From Vibrio pelagius (lineage in GTDB: Bacteria; Pseudomonadota; Gammaproteobacteria; Enterobacterales; Vibrionaceae): a DNA stretch of 64,000 nt. A program made the translations under genes and the position numbers. Positions 1 through 9,631 of the stretch are shown in pieces. The number at the start of each line of letters is the position of its first letter. Positions within the stretch are counted from its first letter, which is position 1. The notes beneath the pieces are model-generated. The model saw nothing but the letters and a program-made list of their open reading frames with translations, did no database searches and had not been told where the DNA came from. The stretch spans positions 2,170,001-2,234,000 of the forward strand of contig NZ_AP025503.1 in assembly GCF_024347575.1 (NCBI RefSeq), written 5' to 3'.

Positions 1-37
1 ACTATTGTCTCAGCCTAAAAATTGCGGAGGAGCGTAA
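1..37 (+). CDS. rsxG: RsxG/RnfG, C-terminal end only
   Basis: Only the last eleven codons lie in the window. Read in the frame starting at base 2, they end in [10 protein letters not shown] and stop at 35-37. This resembles the LSQ...CG tail of RsxG, a subunit of the Rsx/Rnf membrane electron-transport complex. The stop overlaps the rsxE start by one base (TAATG), as expected for translational coupling in the rsxABCDGE operon. The identification leans on the neighbour as much as on the short tail. Confidence 0.7.
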   Translation, partial: LLSQPKNCGGA

Positions 38-729
38 TGAGTGAACATAAAACGCTAATCAAGAATGGCATGTGGGCGAATAACCCTGCCCTTGTCCAAC
101 TGCTTGGTCTTTGTCCTTTACTGGCGGTGTCATCGACAGTGACTAACGCGCTAGGCTTAGGCATTGCCACCCTGTTAGTGCTAGTTGGCTCGAATGTTTG
201 CGTATCTCTGGTTCGTAACCATGTTCCAAAAGAGGTGCGTATTCCGGTATTTGTCATGATCATCGCGTCATTAGTAACTTGTGTTCAGCTATTAATGAAT
301 GCTTACGCTTATGGCCTATACCTGTCTCTAGGTATCTTTATTCCACTTATCGTTACCAACTGTATCATCATCGGTCGCGCAGAGGCATTCGCTTCAAAAA
401 ACACCCTACTCCCAGCAGCACAAGACGGCTTCTGGATGGGCATGGGCATGACCGCTGTATTGGTTGTACTGGGCGCGATGCGTGAAATCATTGGCAACGG
501 CACTCTATTTGATGGTGCAGATCTTCTGCTCGGTGATTGGGCATCAGCCCTAAGAATCGAAATCTTCCATTTCGACAATAGCTTCTTGCTGGCGCTACTG
601 CCGCCAGGCGCATTTATTGGGGTCGGTTTCTTGATTGCATTGAAAAACCTAATCGACCATCAAGCGAGAGCAAGACAGCCAAAACAAGAAAAACCAACCA
701 TCGAACGTGCCCGTGTGACTAACGCATAG
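37..729 (+). CDS. rsxE: Rsx/Rnf electron transport complex subunit E
   Basis: Integral inner-membrane subunit of the Rsx/Rnf complex. In vibrios this complex couples electron flow between NADH and ferredoxin to ion movement; the E. coli form reduces SoxR. The 230-residue protein is mostly hydrophobic, with about six membrane segments and a basic, hydrophilic C-terminus. The [17 protein letters not shown] start is typical of the RsxE/NqrD family. The ATG at 37 is preferred over the upstream TTG at 22 because a GGAGGAG ribosome site ends 3-4 bases before it and the rsxG stop overlaps it. It is the last gene of its operon and is followed by a hairpin and by nth, the same order as in E. coli. Confidence 0.93.
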   Translation: MSEHKTLIKNGMWANNPALVQLLGLCPLLAVSSTVTNALGLGIATLLVLVGSNVCVSLVRNHVPKEVRIPVFVMIIASLVTCVQLLMNAYAYGLYLSLGIFIPLIVTNCIIIGRAEAFASKNTLLPAAQDGFWMGMGMTAVLVVLGAMREIIGNGTLFDGADLLLGDWASALRIEIFHFDNSFLLALLPPGAFIGVGFLIALKNLIDHQARARQPKQEKPTIERARVTNA

Positions 730-741
730 TTCAAACTATTC

Positions 742-766
742 AAAGGGGCTAATTTTGCCCCTTTCG
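742..766 (+). terminator. Hairpin after rsxE
   Basis: AAAGGGGC and GCCCCTTT form an 8-bp perfect stem around a 7-base loop just after the rsxE stop. The T-run is short (TTTCG), so it may be leaky towards nth. Confidence 0.55.
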
Positions 767-859
767 CAAATATAACTAGAGACACTCATAAGAGTGCAAA
801 AATGAGCAAGCTTGACGCTTGAGCGACTCCAAGCTTTAAAACTGGAAAGTAATGTCACT

Positions 860-1495
860 ATGAATAATGTCAAACGCGTTCAGATCTTAGAGCGTTTACG
901 GGAGAACAACCCGAATCCTCAAACCGAACTTAATTGGAGTTCACCGTTTGAGCTGTTAATCGCAGTTTTACTATCAGCCCAAGCGACTGATGTGAGTGTG
1001 AATAAAGCAACCGACAAGCTTTACCCTGTTGCTAACACTCCTCAAGCAATCTACGACCTAGGTGTTGAAGGACTGAAAGAGTACATCAAGACGATCGGCC
1101 TGTTTAACTCTAAAGCCGAGAACACCATCAAAACCTGTCGCATGCTGCTCGACCTGCACAACGGCGAAGTGCCTGAAGACCGTGCCGCTCTTGAAGCTTT
1201 GCCTGGTGTGGGCCGAAAAACAGCAAATGTGGTGCTCAACACTGCATTTGGCTGGCCGACCATTGCCGTCGATACTCACATTTATCGCGTCTCGAATCGC
1301 AGTAAGTTTGCGATGGGTAAAACCGTCGATGACGTTGAGCAAAAACTGCTTAAAGTCGTACCAAAAGAGTTTAAGCTAGATGTACACCATTGGCTGATTT
1401 TGCACGGCCGCTATACTTGTGTCGCGCGCAAACCACGCTGTGGTAACTGCATCATTGAAGACTTATGCGAATTCAAAGAGAAGACCGAAGTCTAA
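860..1495 (+). CDS. nth: Endonuclease III (DNA glycosylase/AP lyase)
   Basis: Base-excision repair enzyme that removes oxidised pyrimidines and cleaves the abasic site. The 211-residue protein has the family length. The helix-hairpin-helix LPGVGRKTAN carries the catalytic Lys120, and Asp138 lies in AVDTHIYR. The C-terminus has the C-x6-C-x2-C-x5-C [4Fe-4S] cluster (CVARKPRCGNCIIEDLC). The ATG at 860 gives the normal MNNVKR start; an upstream TTG at 812 would add 16 residues not expected for the family. It sits downstream of rsxE as in E. coli. Confidence 0.95.
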   Translation: MNNVKRVQILERLRENNPNPQTELNWSSPFELLIAVLLSAQATDVSVNKATDKLYPVANTPQAIYDLGVEGLKEYIKTIGLFNSKAENTIKTCRMLLDLHNGEVPEDRAALEALPGVGRKTANVVLNTAFGWPTIAVDTHIYRVSNRSKFAMGKTVDDVEQKLLKVVPKEFKLDVHHWLILHGRYTCVARKPRCGNCIIEDLCEFKEKTEV

Positions 1496-1543
1496 ACACT
1501 TATCGGTTTTCTATAAAAACATCTAAGCTAGGAGCAAAACACT

Positions 1544-1960
1544 ATGTCAAATGGCCGTATTTTACACACCATGCTGCGCGTTGGTGATCTGGACCGTTCA
1601 ATCGAGTTCTATACAAACGTTATGGGCATGAATGTACTTCGTCGTAACGAAAACAAAGAGTACGAGTACACATTAGTATTCGTGGGCTATGGTGATGAAT
1701 CACAAGGGTCTGTCATCGAGCTCACTTACAACTGGGGAACTTCTGAATACGACCTTGGTAACGCGTTTGGACACGTTGCTATTGGCGTTGACGACATCTA
1801 TAGCACTTGTGACGCTATCAAAGCGGCAGGTGGTAACGTCACTCGAGAGCCAGGCCCAGTGAAAGGTGGTTCAACTCACATTGCCTTTGTCAAAGACCCT
1901 GACGGCTACATGATCGAGCTGATTCAAAACAAACAAGCAAGTGCAGGTCTAGAAGGTTAA
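1544..1960 (+). CDS. gloA: Lactoylglutathione lyase (glyoxalase I)
   Basis: Converts the methylglyoxal-glutathione hemithioacetal to S-lactoylglutathione in the cytosol. The 138-residue VOC-fold protein keeps the metal ligands His8, Glu59, His77 (FGHVAIG) and Glu125 (GYMIELIQ), which correspond to the Ni-type E. coli residues shifted by three. A GGAG ribosome site precedes the ATG. A strong hairpin follows the gene, so it is probably a single transcription unit or the end of one. Confidence 0.95.
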   Translation: MSNGRILHTMLRVGDLDRSIEFYTNVMGMNVLRRNENKEYEYTLVFVGYGDESQGSVIELTYNWGTSEYDLGNAFGHVAIGVDDIYSTCDAIKAAGGNVTREPGPVKGGSTHIAFVKDPDGYMIELIQNKQASAGLEG

Positions 1961-1996
1961 TCCCTGTTCTAGACATGGCGAAATACCTTCAATCAC

Positions 1997-2021
1997 AAAG
2001 CGAGCACCATGCTCGCTTTTT
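1997..2021 (+). terminator. Terminator after gloA
   Basis: AGCGAGCA and TGCTCGCT form a perfect 8-bp stem (tight loop), flanked by AA on the left and a run of five T on the right. Confidence 0.8.
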
Positions 2022-2149
2022 GTTTGCCTCTATTTTGTAGCAGCGCGTCTCAGAAAACACTATATCTTGCCTACTTCTCAATTATCAGGCTTTACTTGAT
2101 AATAATTATCGTTTAGATTAATGCCAGTTTTAATTAGGGAGCTATCATC

Positions 2150-2584
2150 ATGATAAACGAATGGGAAAAACACACATTACTTGCCGATACTGCACTGCAA
2201 CTCGACGATCCTATTCGAAGTATCCTTCACTATCAGCAAGCTTTGACTCTCAGTGAACGAATCACTGAGCGCACTGATATTGAAGCTGACGAGCGATTGC
2301 TGATTTCAGTGATCTCTTGCCACAATTTGGCGCAGTTCTGGCGTTGGGCTGGCGATACCGATTATGAATTGAAGTATCTTCAACTGGCTTCTGAAAAGGT
2401 ATTGACCCTGATTCCCCAGTGCCCTAACACTCAGTGTTCAAGCTTCATTGATTCTATTGGCTGCTGCAAAAAAGCATTGATTGATTTCATGAAGCGCCAC
2501 CCAAATCCACAGATAGCTTCAATGGTTGAGAAAATTGATACAGCGACCAATTGTGAAATTATTGCTAAGTTCCGCTTGAATTAA
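2150..2584 (+). CDS. DUF2753 family protein
   Basis: A 144-residue, mainly helical, soluble protein. The N-terminal half (residues about 5-75) looks like a pair of TPR-type helices, with phrases such as SILHYQQALTLSE and DYELKYLQLASEKVL. I recognise it as the vibrio DUF2753 family usually found between gloA and motY. No catalytic motif is visible. It has several cysteines (NTQCSSF, GCCKKA). A GGGAG ribosome site lies eight bases before the ATG. Its function is unknown; a TPR-like adaptor role is only a guess from the fold. Confidence 0.75.
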   Translation: MINEWEKHTLLADTALQLDDPIRSILHYQQALTLSERITERTDIEADERLLISVISCHNLAQFWRWAGDTDYELKYLQLASEKVLTLIPQCPNTQCSSFIDSIGCCKKALIDFMKRHPNPQIASMVEKIDTATNCEIIAKFRLN

Positions 2585-2600
2585 TTCCTGTCCAGAAACA

Positions 2601-2634
2601 AAAAAATGCCAGTCTCGACAGACTGGCATTTTTT
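2601..2634. terminator. Bidirectional terminator between the DUF2753 gene and motY
   Basis: A perfect 14-bp inverted repeat (six A, then TGCCAGTC; mirrored GACTGGCA, then six T) around a 6-base loop. T-runs on both strands allow it to serve both convergent genes. Confidence 0.9.
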
Positions 2635-2662
2635 ATCGTTTAACTCATTAAAACTGCAAAAT

Positions 2663-3544
2663 CTAGACCTGAGTTCGTCCGAGCGAAATCACCACACGTC
2701 GGTTTTTGTCTTTGCCGATTGGAGACGCATTATCAGCTATCGGACGGCGCTTACCATAGCCTTGTACTTGGATTCGCTCTTCTGAAAGGCCAAGCGATTT
2801 AAAGTACTCACGCAGCGACTCTGCTCGGCGATCAGACAGGTTTTGGCTGACACGTTTGCTGTCGGCTGAATCTGTGTATGTTGCCACCAATACAAGATCG
2901 ATATCTTGGTTATGGCGAATGTATTCGGCAATCTGACTCAAGCGCTTTTGCGATGCTTTGCTCAGTTGATCGCTATTTCGGTCATAGTGCAGAATCGTAA
3001 ATGAGATATCTTCAAAGCTGTAAGGTAATAAATTCGCTATGCAGTCGCTAAACACATTGTATTTCTGTTGGAACAATACCGAAGAGAGTGCCACTTCAAT
3101 TCGTTGATCTCGGCTTTGCCACTCTTGGTAACTAAACGTTGGATAGCGCCCCTTCTCTAACTCGCTCAGAATACCCCAAGCAGTTTGACCACCAACATAC
3201 CCGTCAAACTGTTGGAAAAATTTGATGGTTGTCATTCGGTCTGCACTTTCACCAGGACGCCATGGAGGCGGCATAGAGATCAAACTAACATTACGTGTTG
3301 CTCCCATCGGGCGACGCATTTTAAGTTCGAAATCCAATATGATCTTTTTGCTAGCTCTGGATGAAAACTCCGCATCACCAAAGTTTGGAATCGGGTGAAC
3401 CAATCGACATTCCAATGGGGTATTTGCCACCATTTCCCAAGTCGACTGTTGAGGAGATGCCCCATATCGCTTCTGTTGCGCAAGCGCCGTCGACGACATC
3501 AGTAACGAAAACAGAATTGAACCTGTAATTAGTCGTTTATTCAT
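2663..3544 (-). CDS. motY: Sodium-driven flagellar motor protein MotY
   Basis: Component of the T-ring of the polar Na+-driven flagellum, which holds the PomA/PomB stator around the rotor. Residues 1-22 are a signal peptide (LLMSSTALA). Residues about 25-155 form the stator-ring domain. Residues about 160-290 are an OmpA-like peptidoglycan-binding domain ([27 protein letters not shown]). The length of 293 residues matches vibrio MotY. The two cysteines, CRL and DCI, fit the known disulfide of the N-terminal domain. It is convergent with the DUF2753 gene and divergent from rnt, as in V. cholerae. Confidence 0.95.
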   Translation of the reverse strand: MNKRLITGSILFSLLMSSTALAQQKRYGASPQQSTWEMVANTPLECRLVHPIPNFGDAEFSSRASKKIILDFELKMRRPMGATRNVSLISMPPPWRPGESADRMTTIKFFQQFDGYVGGQTAWGILSELEKGRYPTFSYQEWQSRDQRIEVALSSVLFQQKYNVFSDCIANLLPYSFEDISFTILHYDRNSDQLSKASQKRLSQIAEYIRHNQDIDLVLVATYTDSADSKRVSQNLSDRRAESLREYFKSLGLSEERIQVQGYGKRRPIADNASPIGKDKNRRVVISLGRTQV

Positions 3545-3732
3545 AAAGGGGAGTATCTCTTAAGCAATTCGTTTAACAATGCAGCCGATTGCCGCATATT
3601 CTCTCTAATCAAGTTGATGCAAATATCGCGCCGAATATGGGTGGCTAATTTATCAATTAATCACTTTCCGGAGTTTTTATCACTGCTATTATCTGCAATA
3701 ATGCAGGCTCAATCACACTTATTTGGGCTAAC

Positions 3733-4377
3733 ATGACTGTAGAAAACGAAGCTCTGACCCTCAAAAAACGTTTCCGTGGCTATTTTCCAGTAGTCATTGA
3801 CGTGGAAACCGCAGGGTTCAACGCGAAAACCGATGCATTATTAGAAATCTGTGCCATTACCCTAAAAATGGATGAAAATGGAGATCTCCATCCAGCATCG
3901 ACGCTTCATTTTCATATCGAGCCCTTTGAAGGTGCCAACATCGAGCAAGAAGCTCTAGATTTCAACGGTATCAAAGACCCGTTTAGCCCCTTGCGTGGCG
4001 CGGTCTCTGAGCAAGAAGCGCTCAAAGAGATCTACAAGCTTGTGAGAAAAGAACAAAAAGCTTCCAATTGCAGCCGTGCCATCATGGTGGCGCACAACGC
4101 AACATTCGACTTAAACTTTGTCAATGCAGCCAGTGAACGTTGTAAGCTTAAACGCGTCCCTTTCCATCCTTTTGCAACTTTTGATACTGCTGCCTTAAGT
4201 GGACTTGCCTACGGCCAAACCGTTCTGGCTAAAGCTTGCCGTACTGCAGGAATGGAATTCGACAACAAAGAAGCACACTCTGCTTTATACGATACTCAGA
4301 AAACGGCTGAACTGTTTTGCGGTATCGTCAACAAATGGAAAGCGCTTGGCGGCTGGCCACTTGTTGAACCAGAATAA
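3733..4377 (+). CDS. rnt: Ribonuclease T
   Basis: DEDD-family 3'-5' exoribonuclease that trims tRNA and other stable RNA 3' ends. The 214-residue protein has Exo [10 protein letters not shown], Exo [11 protein letters not shown] and Exo III around [12 protein letters not shown], so all acidic residues and the catalytic His are present. It acts as a cytosolic dimer. The start at 3733 is the first ATG and gives the usual length. It is divergent from motY across about 190 bases. Confidence 0.95.
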   Translation: MTVENEALTLKKRFRGYFPVVIDVETAGFNAKTDALLEICAITLKMDENGDLHPASTLHFHIEPFEGANIEQEALDFNGIKDPFSPLRGAVSEQEALKEIYKLVRKEQKASNCSRAIMVAHNATFDLNFVNAASERCKLKRVPFHPFATFDTAALSGLAYGQTVLAKACRTAGMEFDNKEAHSALYDTQKTAELFCGIVNKWKALGGWPLVEPE

Positions 4378-4449
4378 AAATAAATCGACACGCGACTTTG
4401 CGTAATGTCATCAATTGAAAACAATTAAACACAACACTCCGAGAAAATT

Positions 4450-5775
4450 ATGAACCCTGTTGTTATATCAGTTTGCATCATGCTAGTACTAGCCTTGATG
4501 CGTGTTAACGTTGTCGTTGCTCTCACGTTCAGTGCGATCATCGGTGGCGTTGTGTCGGGCATGACTCTTAACGATGCCGTTGCTGCTTTTGAAAGTGGCT
4601 TAGGTGGCGGTGCGACTATCGCTCTAAGCTATGCCATGTTAGGTACCTTTGCCGTTGCTATCTCACGTTCAGGTATTACTGACCTGCTTGCTCAAAGCGT
4701 TATCAAGCGCATTCACGGCAAAGAGAACAGCACAGCTTCGACTGGTTTGAAATACGGCATTCTTGCATCTCTTATTCTTGTAACGATGTCTTCTCAAAAC
4801 GTTATCCCTGTGCATATCGCCTTCATCCCAATTTTGATTCCACCTCTACTAGGCGTGTTTGCAAAAATGAACCTTGATCGTCGTTTGATCGCGTGTGTGC
4901 TGACTTTCGGTCTGATCACACCATATATGGTTCTTCCAATCGGTTTCGGTGGTATCTTCCTAAACAACATCCTGCTCAAGAATCTTCATGACAACGGTCT
5001 TGAAAATGTTGTGGCTAGCCAAGTTCCGGTGGCGATGCTACTGCCAGCAGCAGGTATGATCTTTGGTCTACTGACTGCCGTATTTTTTACTTACCGCAAA
5101 CCTCGTCAATACAAAGAAACTGAGCTTACAACGGTTTCTACAGAAACGAAGCAGATCAACAAGAAGCACATCATTGTTGCAGCGGTTGGTATTGTTGCGG
5201 CACTGACTGTACAGCTTTCTACCGGCTCTATGATCATTGGTGCTTTGGCTGGTTTCATGGTGTTCACGTTTGGTGGCGTGATTGCATGGAAAGAGACACA
5301 AGATGTGTTCACGAAAGGCGTTCATATGATGGCGATGATCGGCTTCATCATGATCGCTGCAGCAGGTTTTGCGGCGGTAATGAAACAAACTGGTGGCGTT
5401 GAGTCTCTGGTTGAAGCGCTATCAACATCAATCGGCGACAACAAACCGCTTGCTGCACTGCTAATGCTGGTTGTAGGCCTACTGGTCACTATGGGTATTG
5501 GTTCTTCGTTCTCGACAATTCCAATTCTTGCAACGATTTACGTTCCACTGGCGGCAGCGTTTGGTTTCTCTCCAATGGCGACTATCGCACTAGTGGGTAC
5601 TGCTGCTGCATTGGGTGACGCAGGTTCACCAGCATCTGACTCTACGTTAGGTCCAACATCTGGTCTTAACGCAGACGGTCAACACGAGCACGTTTGGGAG
5701 ACGGTGGTACCTACTTTCATTCACTACAATATCCCACTGATCGTATTCGGTTGGATTGCAGCAATGGTTCTATAA
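4450..5775 (+). CDS. Na+/H+ antiporter family transporter (YuiF-like)
   Basis: Inner-membrane transporter of 441 residues with about 11-12 hydrophobic segments. It belongs to the NhaC-related antiporter superfamily, with an N-terminal Na_H_antiport_2-like part and the motif [19 protein letters not shown] near the C-terminus. Close relatives are annotated as Na+/H+ antiporters or, for B. subtilis YuiF, as putative amino-acid (histidine) permeases, so the substrate is uncertain. A GAGAAAATT stretch just before the ATG is a weak ribosome site. It is followed by its own terminator. Confidence 0.8.
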   Translation: MNPVVISVCIMLVLALMRVNVVVALTFSAIIGGVVSGMTLNDAVAAFESGLGGGATIALSYAMLGTFAVAISRSGITDLLAQSVIKRIHGKENSTASTGLKYGILASLILVTMSSQNVIPVHIAFIPILIPPLLGVFAKMNLDRRLIACVLTFGLITPYMVLPIGFGGIFLNNILLKNLHDNGLENVVASQVPVAMLLPAAGMIFGLLTAVFFTYRKPRQYKETELTTVSTETKQINKKHIIVAAVGIVAALTVQLSTGSMIIGALAGFMVFTFGGVIAWKETQDVFTKGVHMMAMIGFIMIAAAGFAAVMKQTGGVESLVEALSTSIGDNKPLAALLMLVVGLLVTMGIGSSFSTIPILATIYVPLAAAFGFSPMATIALVGTAAALGDAGSPASDSTLGPTSGLNADGQHEHVWETVVPTFIHYNIPLIVFGWIAAMVL

Positions 5776-5822
5776 ATTGAAACTGTAATATGTCTCCTTT
5801 AAAGAAGCCATGTTGAGAACCT

Positions 5823-5849
5823 AAAACGACCGCCTAGTGCGGTCGTTTT
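5823..5849 (+). terminator. Terminator after the antiporter gene
   Basis: AAAACGACCGC and GCGGTCGTTTT form a perfect 11-bp stem around a 5-base loop, with A and T tracts on either side. Confidence 0.85.
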
Positions 5850-5887
5850 CGTATCAAAAATTTCTTTCGTCTTATCGCTGACATCAA

Positions 5888-6514
5888 TTAAGTAGCAGTG
5901 CGATTGACTAGAATTTCTCGAATTGATTTAAGTGTCGTTTCTGATGAGTGATAGTCGAGCTCAACTTCAGTGAAGATGCCATCCACTTCAAGCATTAAGG
6001 TTGGGTAAGAGTAAACACCCATCGCCTCTTTGAAGCCCAATTGGTCGTCTAACTCACCTTCTAACAGCTTGCCCGATAGATCGTTTTCGAACTGTTGAAC
6101 GTTCATACCTAACTCTTCCGCTAACTGGAGATGTGTTTCCACGCTGTGTGGCAGCATTGCTCGTAAGTAATAAGCATGTTGAATCGCTTGTAGCATCTCT
6201 TCGTAATGATCTTGGAACCCTGCGGCAATGACGGCACGGCAAGCTGGGTAAGTACTACGTACGGGTTCGCACTCGCTCCAAAATTCATGGTTAAACTCAG
6301 TTCCGAGTTTCGCTTCAATCTGCTTCCAAATCGCTTGCAACTTTTGTTTCATCTCATCAGACATCGGCTCATCAGAATCAGGGGCGAGGCCACCCACCAC
6401 ATAATTAAACTCGATGCTCGCAGGCAATTGCTGCTTAAGAAGTTTTAATACTGGCTTGTATCCCCAACACCAACTGCACATTGGATCGTGGACATAGTGA
6501 AGTTTTACATTCAT
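5888..6514 (-). CDS. DsbA-family thioredoxin-like oxidoreductase
   Basis: A 208-residue cytosolic protein with no signal peptide. The N-terminal strand runs straight into the redox motif CSWC (HDPMCSWCWGY), followed by the helical insert and cis-Pro region (YSYPTLMLEV) of the DsbA/FrnE-like superfamily. It probably acts as a cytoplasmic disulfide or dithiol oxidoreductase; the substrate is unknown. The start MNVKLHYV at 6514 is chosen over an upstream alternative because the core fold begins immediately and GGGAAATGCA gives a plausible ribosome site. It follows grxD on the same strand with a hairpin between them. Confidence 0.8.
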   Translation of the reverse strand: MNVKLHYVHDPMCSWCWGYKPVLKLLKQQLPASIEFNYVVGGLAPDSDEPMSDEMKQKLQAIWKQIEAKLGTEFNHEFWSECEPVRSTYPACRAVIAAGFQDHYEEMLQAIQHAYYLRAMLPHSVETHLQLAEELGMNVQQFENDLSGKLLEGELDDQLGFKEAMGVYSYPTLMLEVDGIFTEVELDYHSSETTLKSIREILVNRTAT

Positions 6515-6533
6515 TGCATTTCCCTTATACCAA

Positions 6534-6560
6534 TAAAAAAGGAGCCCAACGGCCCCTTTT
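6534..6560 (-). terminator. Terminator after grxD
   Basis: On the minus strand, AAAAGGGGCC and GGCTCCTTTTTT pair around GTTG with one mismatch and end in a T-run. It lies between the grxD stop and the DsbA-like gene. Confidence 0.65.
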
Positions 6561-6590
6561 CTCATTGAGTGTCGCTAAAAAGCTCAGCTC

Positions 6591-6926
6591 TTACTCTTCG
6601 TCGCCCGCAACTTTCGCCGCTGCTTCTTTGATAAGCGGCTGAAGTTCGCCTTTTTGGAACATCTCAAGGATGATATCACAACCACCGATCAACTCACCTT
6701 CAACCCAAAGTTGTGGGAATGTTGGCCACTGTGCGTAAGCTGGTAGCTCAGCACGAATATCAGGGTTTTGTAGGATGTCTACGTAAGCAAACTTTTCACC
6801 ACATGCCATTAGCGCTTGAGATGCTTGAGAAGAAAAACCACAGCTTGGTAGTTTAGGAGAACCTTTCATGTAAAGTAGAATGGTATTTTCTTCAATTTGC
6901 TGCTTGATTTTATCGATAGTTTCCAT
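6591..6926 (-). CDS. grxD: Monothiol glutaredoxin Grx4
   Basis: A 111-residue CGFS-type glutaredoxin. The motif is at residues 29-32 (PSCGFSSQ), with the GSH-binding WPTFPQLWV and GGCDI elements downstream. This family binds a [2Fe-2S] cluster with glutathione and BolA proteins and takes part in iron-sulfur delivery and iron sensing. It is divergent from sodB, as in many gammaproteobacteria. That pairing fits a shared link to iron and oxidative stress, though no Fur box is obvious by eye between them. Confidence 0.95.
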   Translation of the reverse strand: METIDKIKQQIEENTILLYMKGSPKLPSCGFSSQASQALMACGEKFAYVDILQNPDIRAELPAYAQWPTFPQLWVEGELIGGCDIILEMFQKGELQPLIKEAAAKVAGDEE

Positions 6927-7194
6927 TGCTTCCTCGTTAATGGATTACGGCTTTATTGCCTTTATTCTACCCCAAACCCCAAGAATAAAAACCATATAAA
7001 AAAAATGGTTAAAGAGTTAGAGTAAGATTTCATAGAAAATCACACAAATGTGCTTTTAATAAAGTAAAAACTTGCTAAACTATATCGCAAGTCAGCAAAT
7101 TGACCGTAGCCTGCAAAATGTAAGCTATGAATAATAAATATCACTGGAAGCAATCGAAAGAGGTAACTCTTTCATATCAATGGAGAATTGAGTA

Positions 7195-7779
7195 ATGGCA
7201 TTTGAACTACCAGCTCTACCTTACGCGAAAGACGCACTAGAACCACACATCTCTGCAGAGACTCTAGATTTCCACCACGGTAAGCACCACAACACTTACG
7301 TTGTTAAGCTAAACGGTCTTATCCCTGGTACTGAGTTCGAAGGTAAAACACTAGAAGAGATCATCAAGACTTCAACTGGTGGCGTATTCAACAACGCAGC
7401 TCAAATCTGGAACCACACTTTCTACTGGCACTGTCTAGCTCCTAAAGCTGGCGGAGAACCAACAGGTGCAGTTGCAGACGCAATCAACGCTTCATTTGGC
7501 TCTTTCGAAGAGTTCAAAGCAAAATTCACTGATTCAGCAATCAACAACTTCGGTTCTTCTTGGACTTGGCTTGTGAAGAACGCTGACGGTTCTCTAGAGA
7601 TCGTTAACACGTCTAACGCTGCGACTCCTCTAACAGAAGAAGGTGTGACTCCACTTCTAACTGTTGACCTATGGGAACACGCATACTACATCGATTTCCG
7701 TAACGTACGTCCAGACTACATGAACGCTTTCTGGGCTCTAGTTAACTGGGAATTCGTTGCAGCGAACCTAGCTAAATAA
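7195..7779 (+). CDS. sodB: Superoxide dismutase, Fe type
   Basis: Cytosolic enzyme that dismutes superoxide to oxygen and peroxide. The 194-residue protein carries the four metal ligands: His27 ([10 protein letters not shown]), the His of NHTFYWHC, and Asp and His in VDLWEHAYY. The Fe type is indicated by QIWNHTFYW and by the length. The gene uses highly biased codons (CTA, GGT, AAC), as expected for abundant protein. GGAGAATTGAGT before the ATG is the ribosome site. It has its own terminator. Confidence 0.96.
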   Translation: MAFELPALPYAKDALEPHISAETLDFHHGKHHNTYVVKLNGLIPGTEFEGKTLEEIIKTSTGGVFNNAAQIWNHTFYWHCLAPKAGGEPTGAVADAINASFGSFEEFKAKFTDSAINNFGSSWTWLVKNADGSLEIVNTSNAATPLTEEGVTPLLTVDLWEHAYYIDFRNVRPDYMNAFWALVNWEFVAANLAK

Positions 7780-7802
7780 TTAGCATTTCGCTGATTCCGA
7801 CA

Positions 7803-7828
7803 AAGCTCACGCATGCGTGAGCTTTTTT
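7803..7828 (+). terminator. Terminator after sodB
   Basis: AAGCTCACGC and GCGTGAGCTT form a perfect self-complementary hairpin followed by a run of T. Confidence 0.85.
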
Positions 7829-7945
7829 GTTTTTGGCTCTTCCTACCCCTCTTGATTAAAATAAAACCAATCAATCAGTTAATCGATCTAAACACTAAAG
7901 TTTGAACCAAGCTTGCCGTTAAAGGTGTATCCAAAGAGAGGCACC

Positions 7946-8449
7946 ATGCAAGTAAACACACTCGACAGCAACGTCATTATTAACGAACTCAAGTTCGGGA
8001 CTGGAATCAACCAAGCGGTTGAGCAAGGTCGCCGTGCCGATTTCGCGTTGCTGATGTCTATGTTTTCCGATGACGTTCGAGACAACACACCTTTGGATAT
8101 CCTGCCCGTCGAAGAGACAACCGAGAGTAAACTGCGCCAACAGTTTGGTGTCGCGGAGCCGCAGCCTTTACGTTCAAACCAATCTTCATACGAAATCTCG
8201 GCAAAACAGTCACAAGGTTTTCACCAAGCGGGGCTTTCAAGCGCAAAGTTGAATCACTATCTAACCCCTGAAGCCTTGACTTTCATGCCTGAAAGGACGC
8301 ATGATTTTCCGGAAGAGGTTTACCATAACCTTTCTACGCATGAACGCCGTAAGCTCGCTAAACAACCACCAGCAGAGTTGCCAAATGCAACTTTATACAA
8401 CGAGCTCACCACAGCTCAGCGTCAATTCCATATTCAGGCGCAAGCTTAA
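7946..8449 (+). CDS. VC2046/SO_2500 family protein
   Basis: A 167-residue soluble protein without signal peptide or membrane segment. I recognise it as the conserved vibrio/Shewanella family named after VC2046, which lies next to sodB in V. cholerae too. The middle (residues about 60-90) is low-complexity and Q/S-rich. The C-terminal part (STHERRKLAKQPP...TAQRQFH) is more conserved-looking and basic. The ATG at 7946 has an AGAGAGG ribosome site; the TTG at 7913 lacks one. Function unknown. Confidence 0.75.
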   Translation: MQVNTLDSNVIINELKFGTGINQAVEQGRRADFALLMSMFSDDVRDNTPLDILPVEETTESKLRQQFGVAEPQPLRSNQSSYEISAKQSQGFHQAGLSSAKLNHYLTPEALTFMPERTHDFPEEVYHNLSTHERRKLAKQPPAELPNATLYNELTTAQRQFHIQAQA

Positions 8450-8626
8450 TCACTCAAACCCATAAATAAAGGTGATACATTTCACACGTGTACCTACAAA
8501 GTGTGAGCTGTCGCCAAGTTCATATAAAGTTCTGTTTTTTCGCTGCTTACTTTGAACTAATTCACACCGATTGCACACTTTTTAACCCATTCTTAGCTAA
8601 CCACTACTACTCATTTAGGTCTAGGA

Positions 8627-9310
8627 ATGGAAATTAAAAGCTCTATCATATTGGTGACATCTGCTGGGTCACAACTTGGAGGCACCATCGCAAACCATCT
8701 TGTGAATTTGGGTGCGACTGTGATTCTTTGCGATATTGACAGCGCTAGCCTAGATGAAACCTACCAAGTTTGTTCTCGCTATTCGACATCTGTTTACAGC
8801 TATCCGATAGAACGCTACGACAGCCAAACCATCGTTAAAGTTTTTGACTTCATTCAGCTTACATTTGGTACGACTCCAGATGTATTAGTCAACAACTGGG
8901 TCAGCACCCCAATGCCAACGCTCACCGGAACACAACCCGTTAGCTGCTTTATCGATAACTTGTCAGCTATGGCCTCTACCCTTTTTTCATTTGGGCAAGC
9001 GAGTGTCGATAGACTGCGCCAAGCGAACAAACAAGGAGTGATTGTGAATGTAATATCTCACGATGACTTTAAAGACATGTCAGGCTTAGAGAGCGCCAAC
9101 TCAATGATCACAGGCTTCACCCATAGTTGGGCCAAAGAACTGACTCCTTTCAACATTCGTGTTGGTGGTGTGATTCCTGCCATCCATAATGCCGACGGCA
9201 AACTCAACAAGTGTCACTGGGCTCAACTTCAAGATGAACTGACCCGAACAGCGGAATACATCATATCCAACGATTACTTTAGCGGTCGAGTAGTCGCGGC
9301 TGAGGTCTAA
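8627..9310 (+). CDS. SDR-like protein lacking the catalytic Tyr-Lys pair
   Basis: A 227-residue Rossmann-fold protein of the short-chain dehydrogenase superfamily. The nucleotide-binding loop is TSAGSQLGG (a variant of TGxxxGxG), DIDSAS follows strand 2, and NNWVS stands where NNAG is usual. The region that should read YxxxK is SANSMITGFTHSWAKEL, so neither the catalytic Tyr nor the Lys is present at the expected spacing. The fold is kept through FNIRVGGVIP. It is therefore probably a non-catalytic or altered SDR, perhaps a nucleotide-binding or regulatory protein. Its place after the VC2046-family gene fits V. cholerae gene order. Confidence 0.75.
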   Translation: MEIKSSIILVTSAGSQLGGTIANHLVNLGATVILCDIDSASLDETYQVCSRYSTSVYSYPIERYDSQTIVKVFDFIQLTFGTTPDVLVNNWVSTPMPTLTGTQPVSCFIDNLSAMASTLFSFGQASVDRLRQANKQGVIVNVISHDDFKDMSGLESANSMITGFTHSWAKELTPFNIRVGGVIPAIHNADGKLNKCHWAQLQDELTRTAEYIISNDYFSGRVVAAEV

Positions 9311-9631
9311 GAGGTCAATCGCTGTTGTGTTTAAATGCAGCGGTTCGAAATACGGTATTTTGAGCTATTGTTTATATAAACACATTTGGGTTGTATGTGA
9401 TTAACTTTGCTTGAGAGTACGTTTAGAAAACCTGTGTACAACAACTAAGGAAAGTTACATATCCCGTTAAGAAACAGACTTATTTAGCGTAAGAAAACCC
9501 CTACAAATCCAGAATTATACTTTATATTCATATAGTTAAAAACAAATTCGGTAAGTGCGTGGTTTTACACACTCCTACATATTTTTTATCTTTGCTACGA
9601 CATTATTTACCACAGCCAAAGATTTGATCTT
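9311..9631. other. 321-base gap before the chemoreceptor gene
   Basis: AT-rich, with no open frame that looks coding. It holds two CCTACA half-sites (9500-9505 and 9574-9579) like those upstream of the hybrid kinase operon. It also has AT-rich stretches around 9517-9540 that could serve as a -10 region. No hairpin terminator is evident after the SDR-like gene. Confidence 0.5.
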
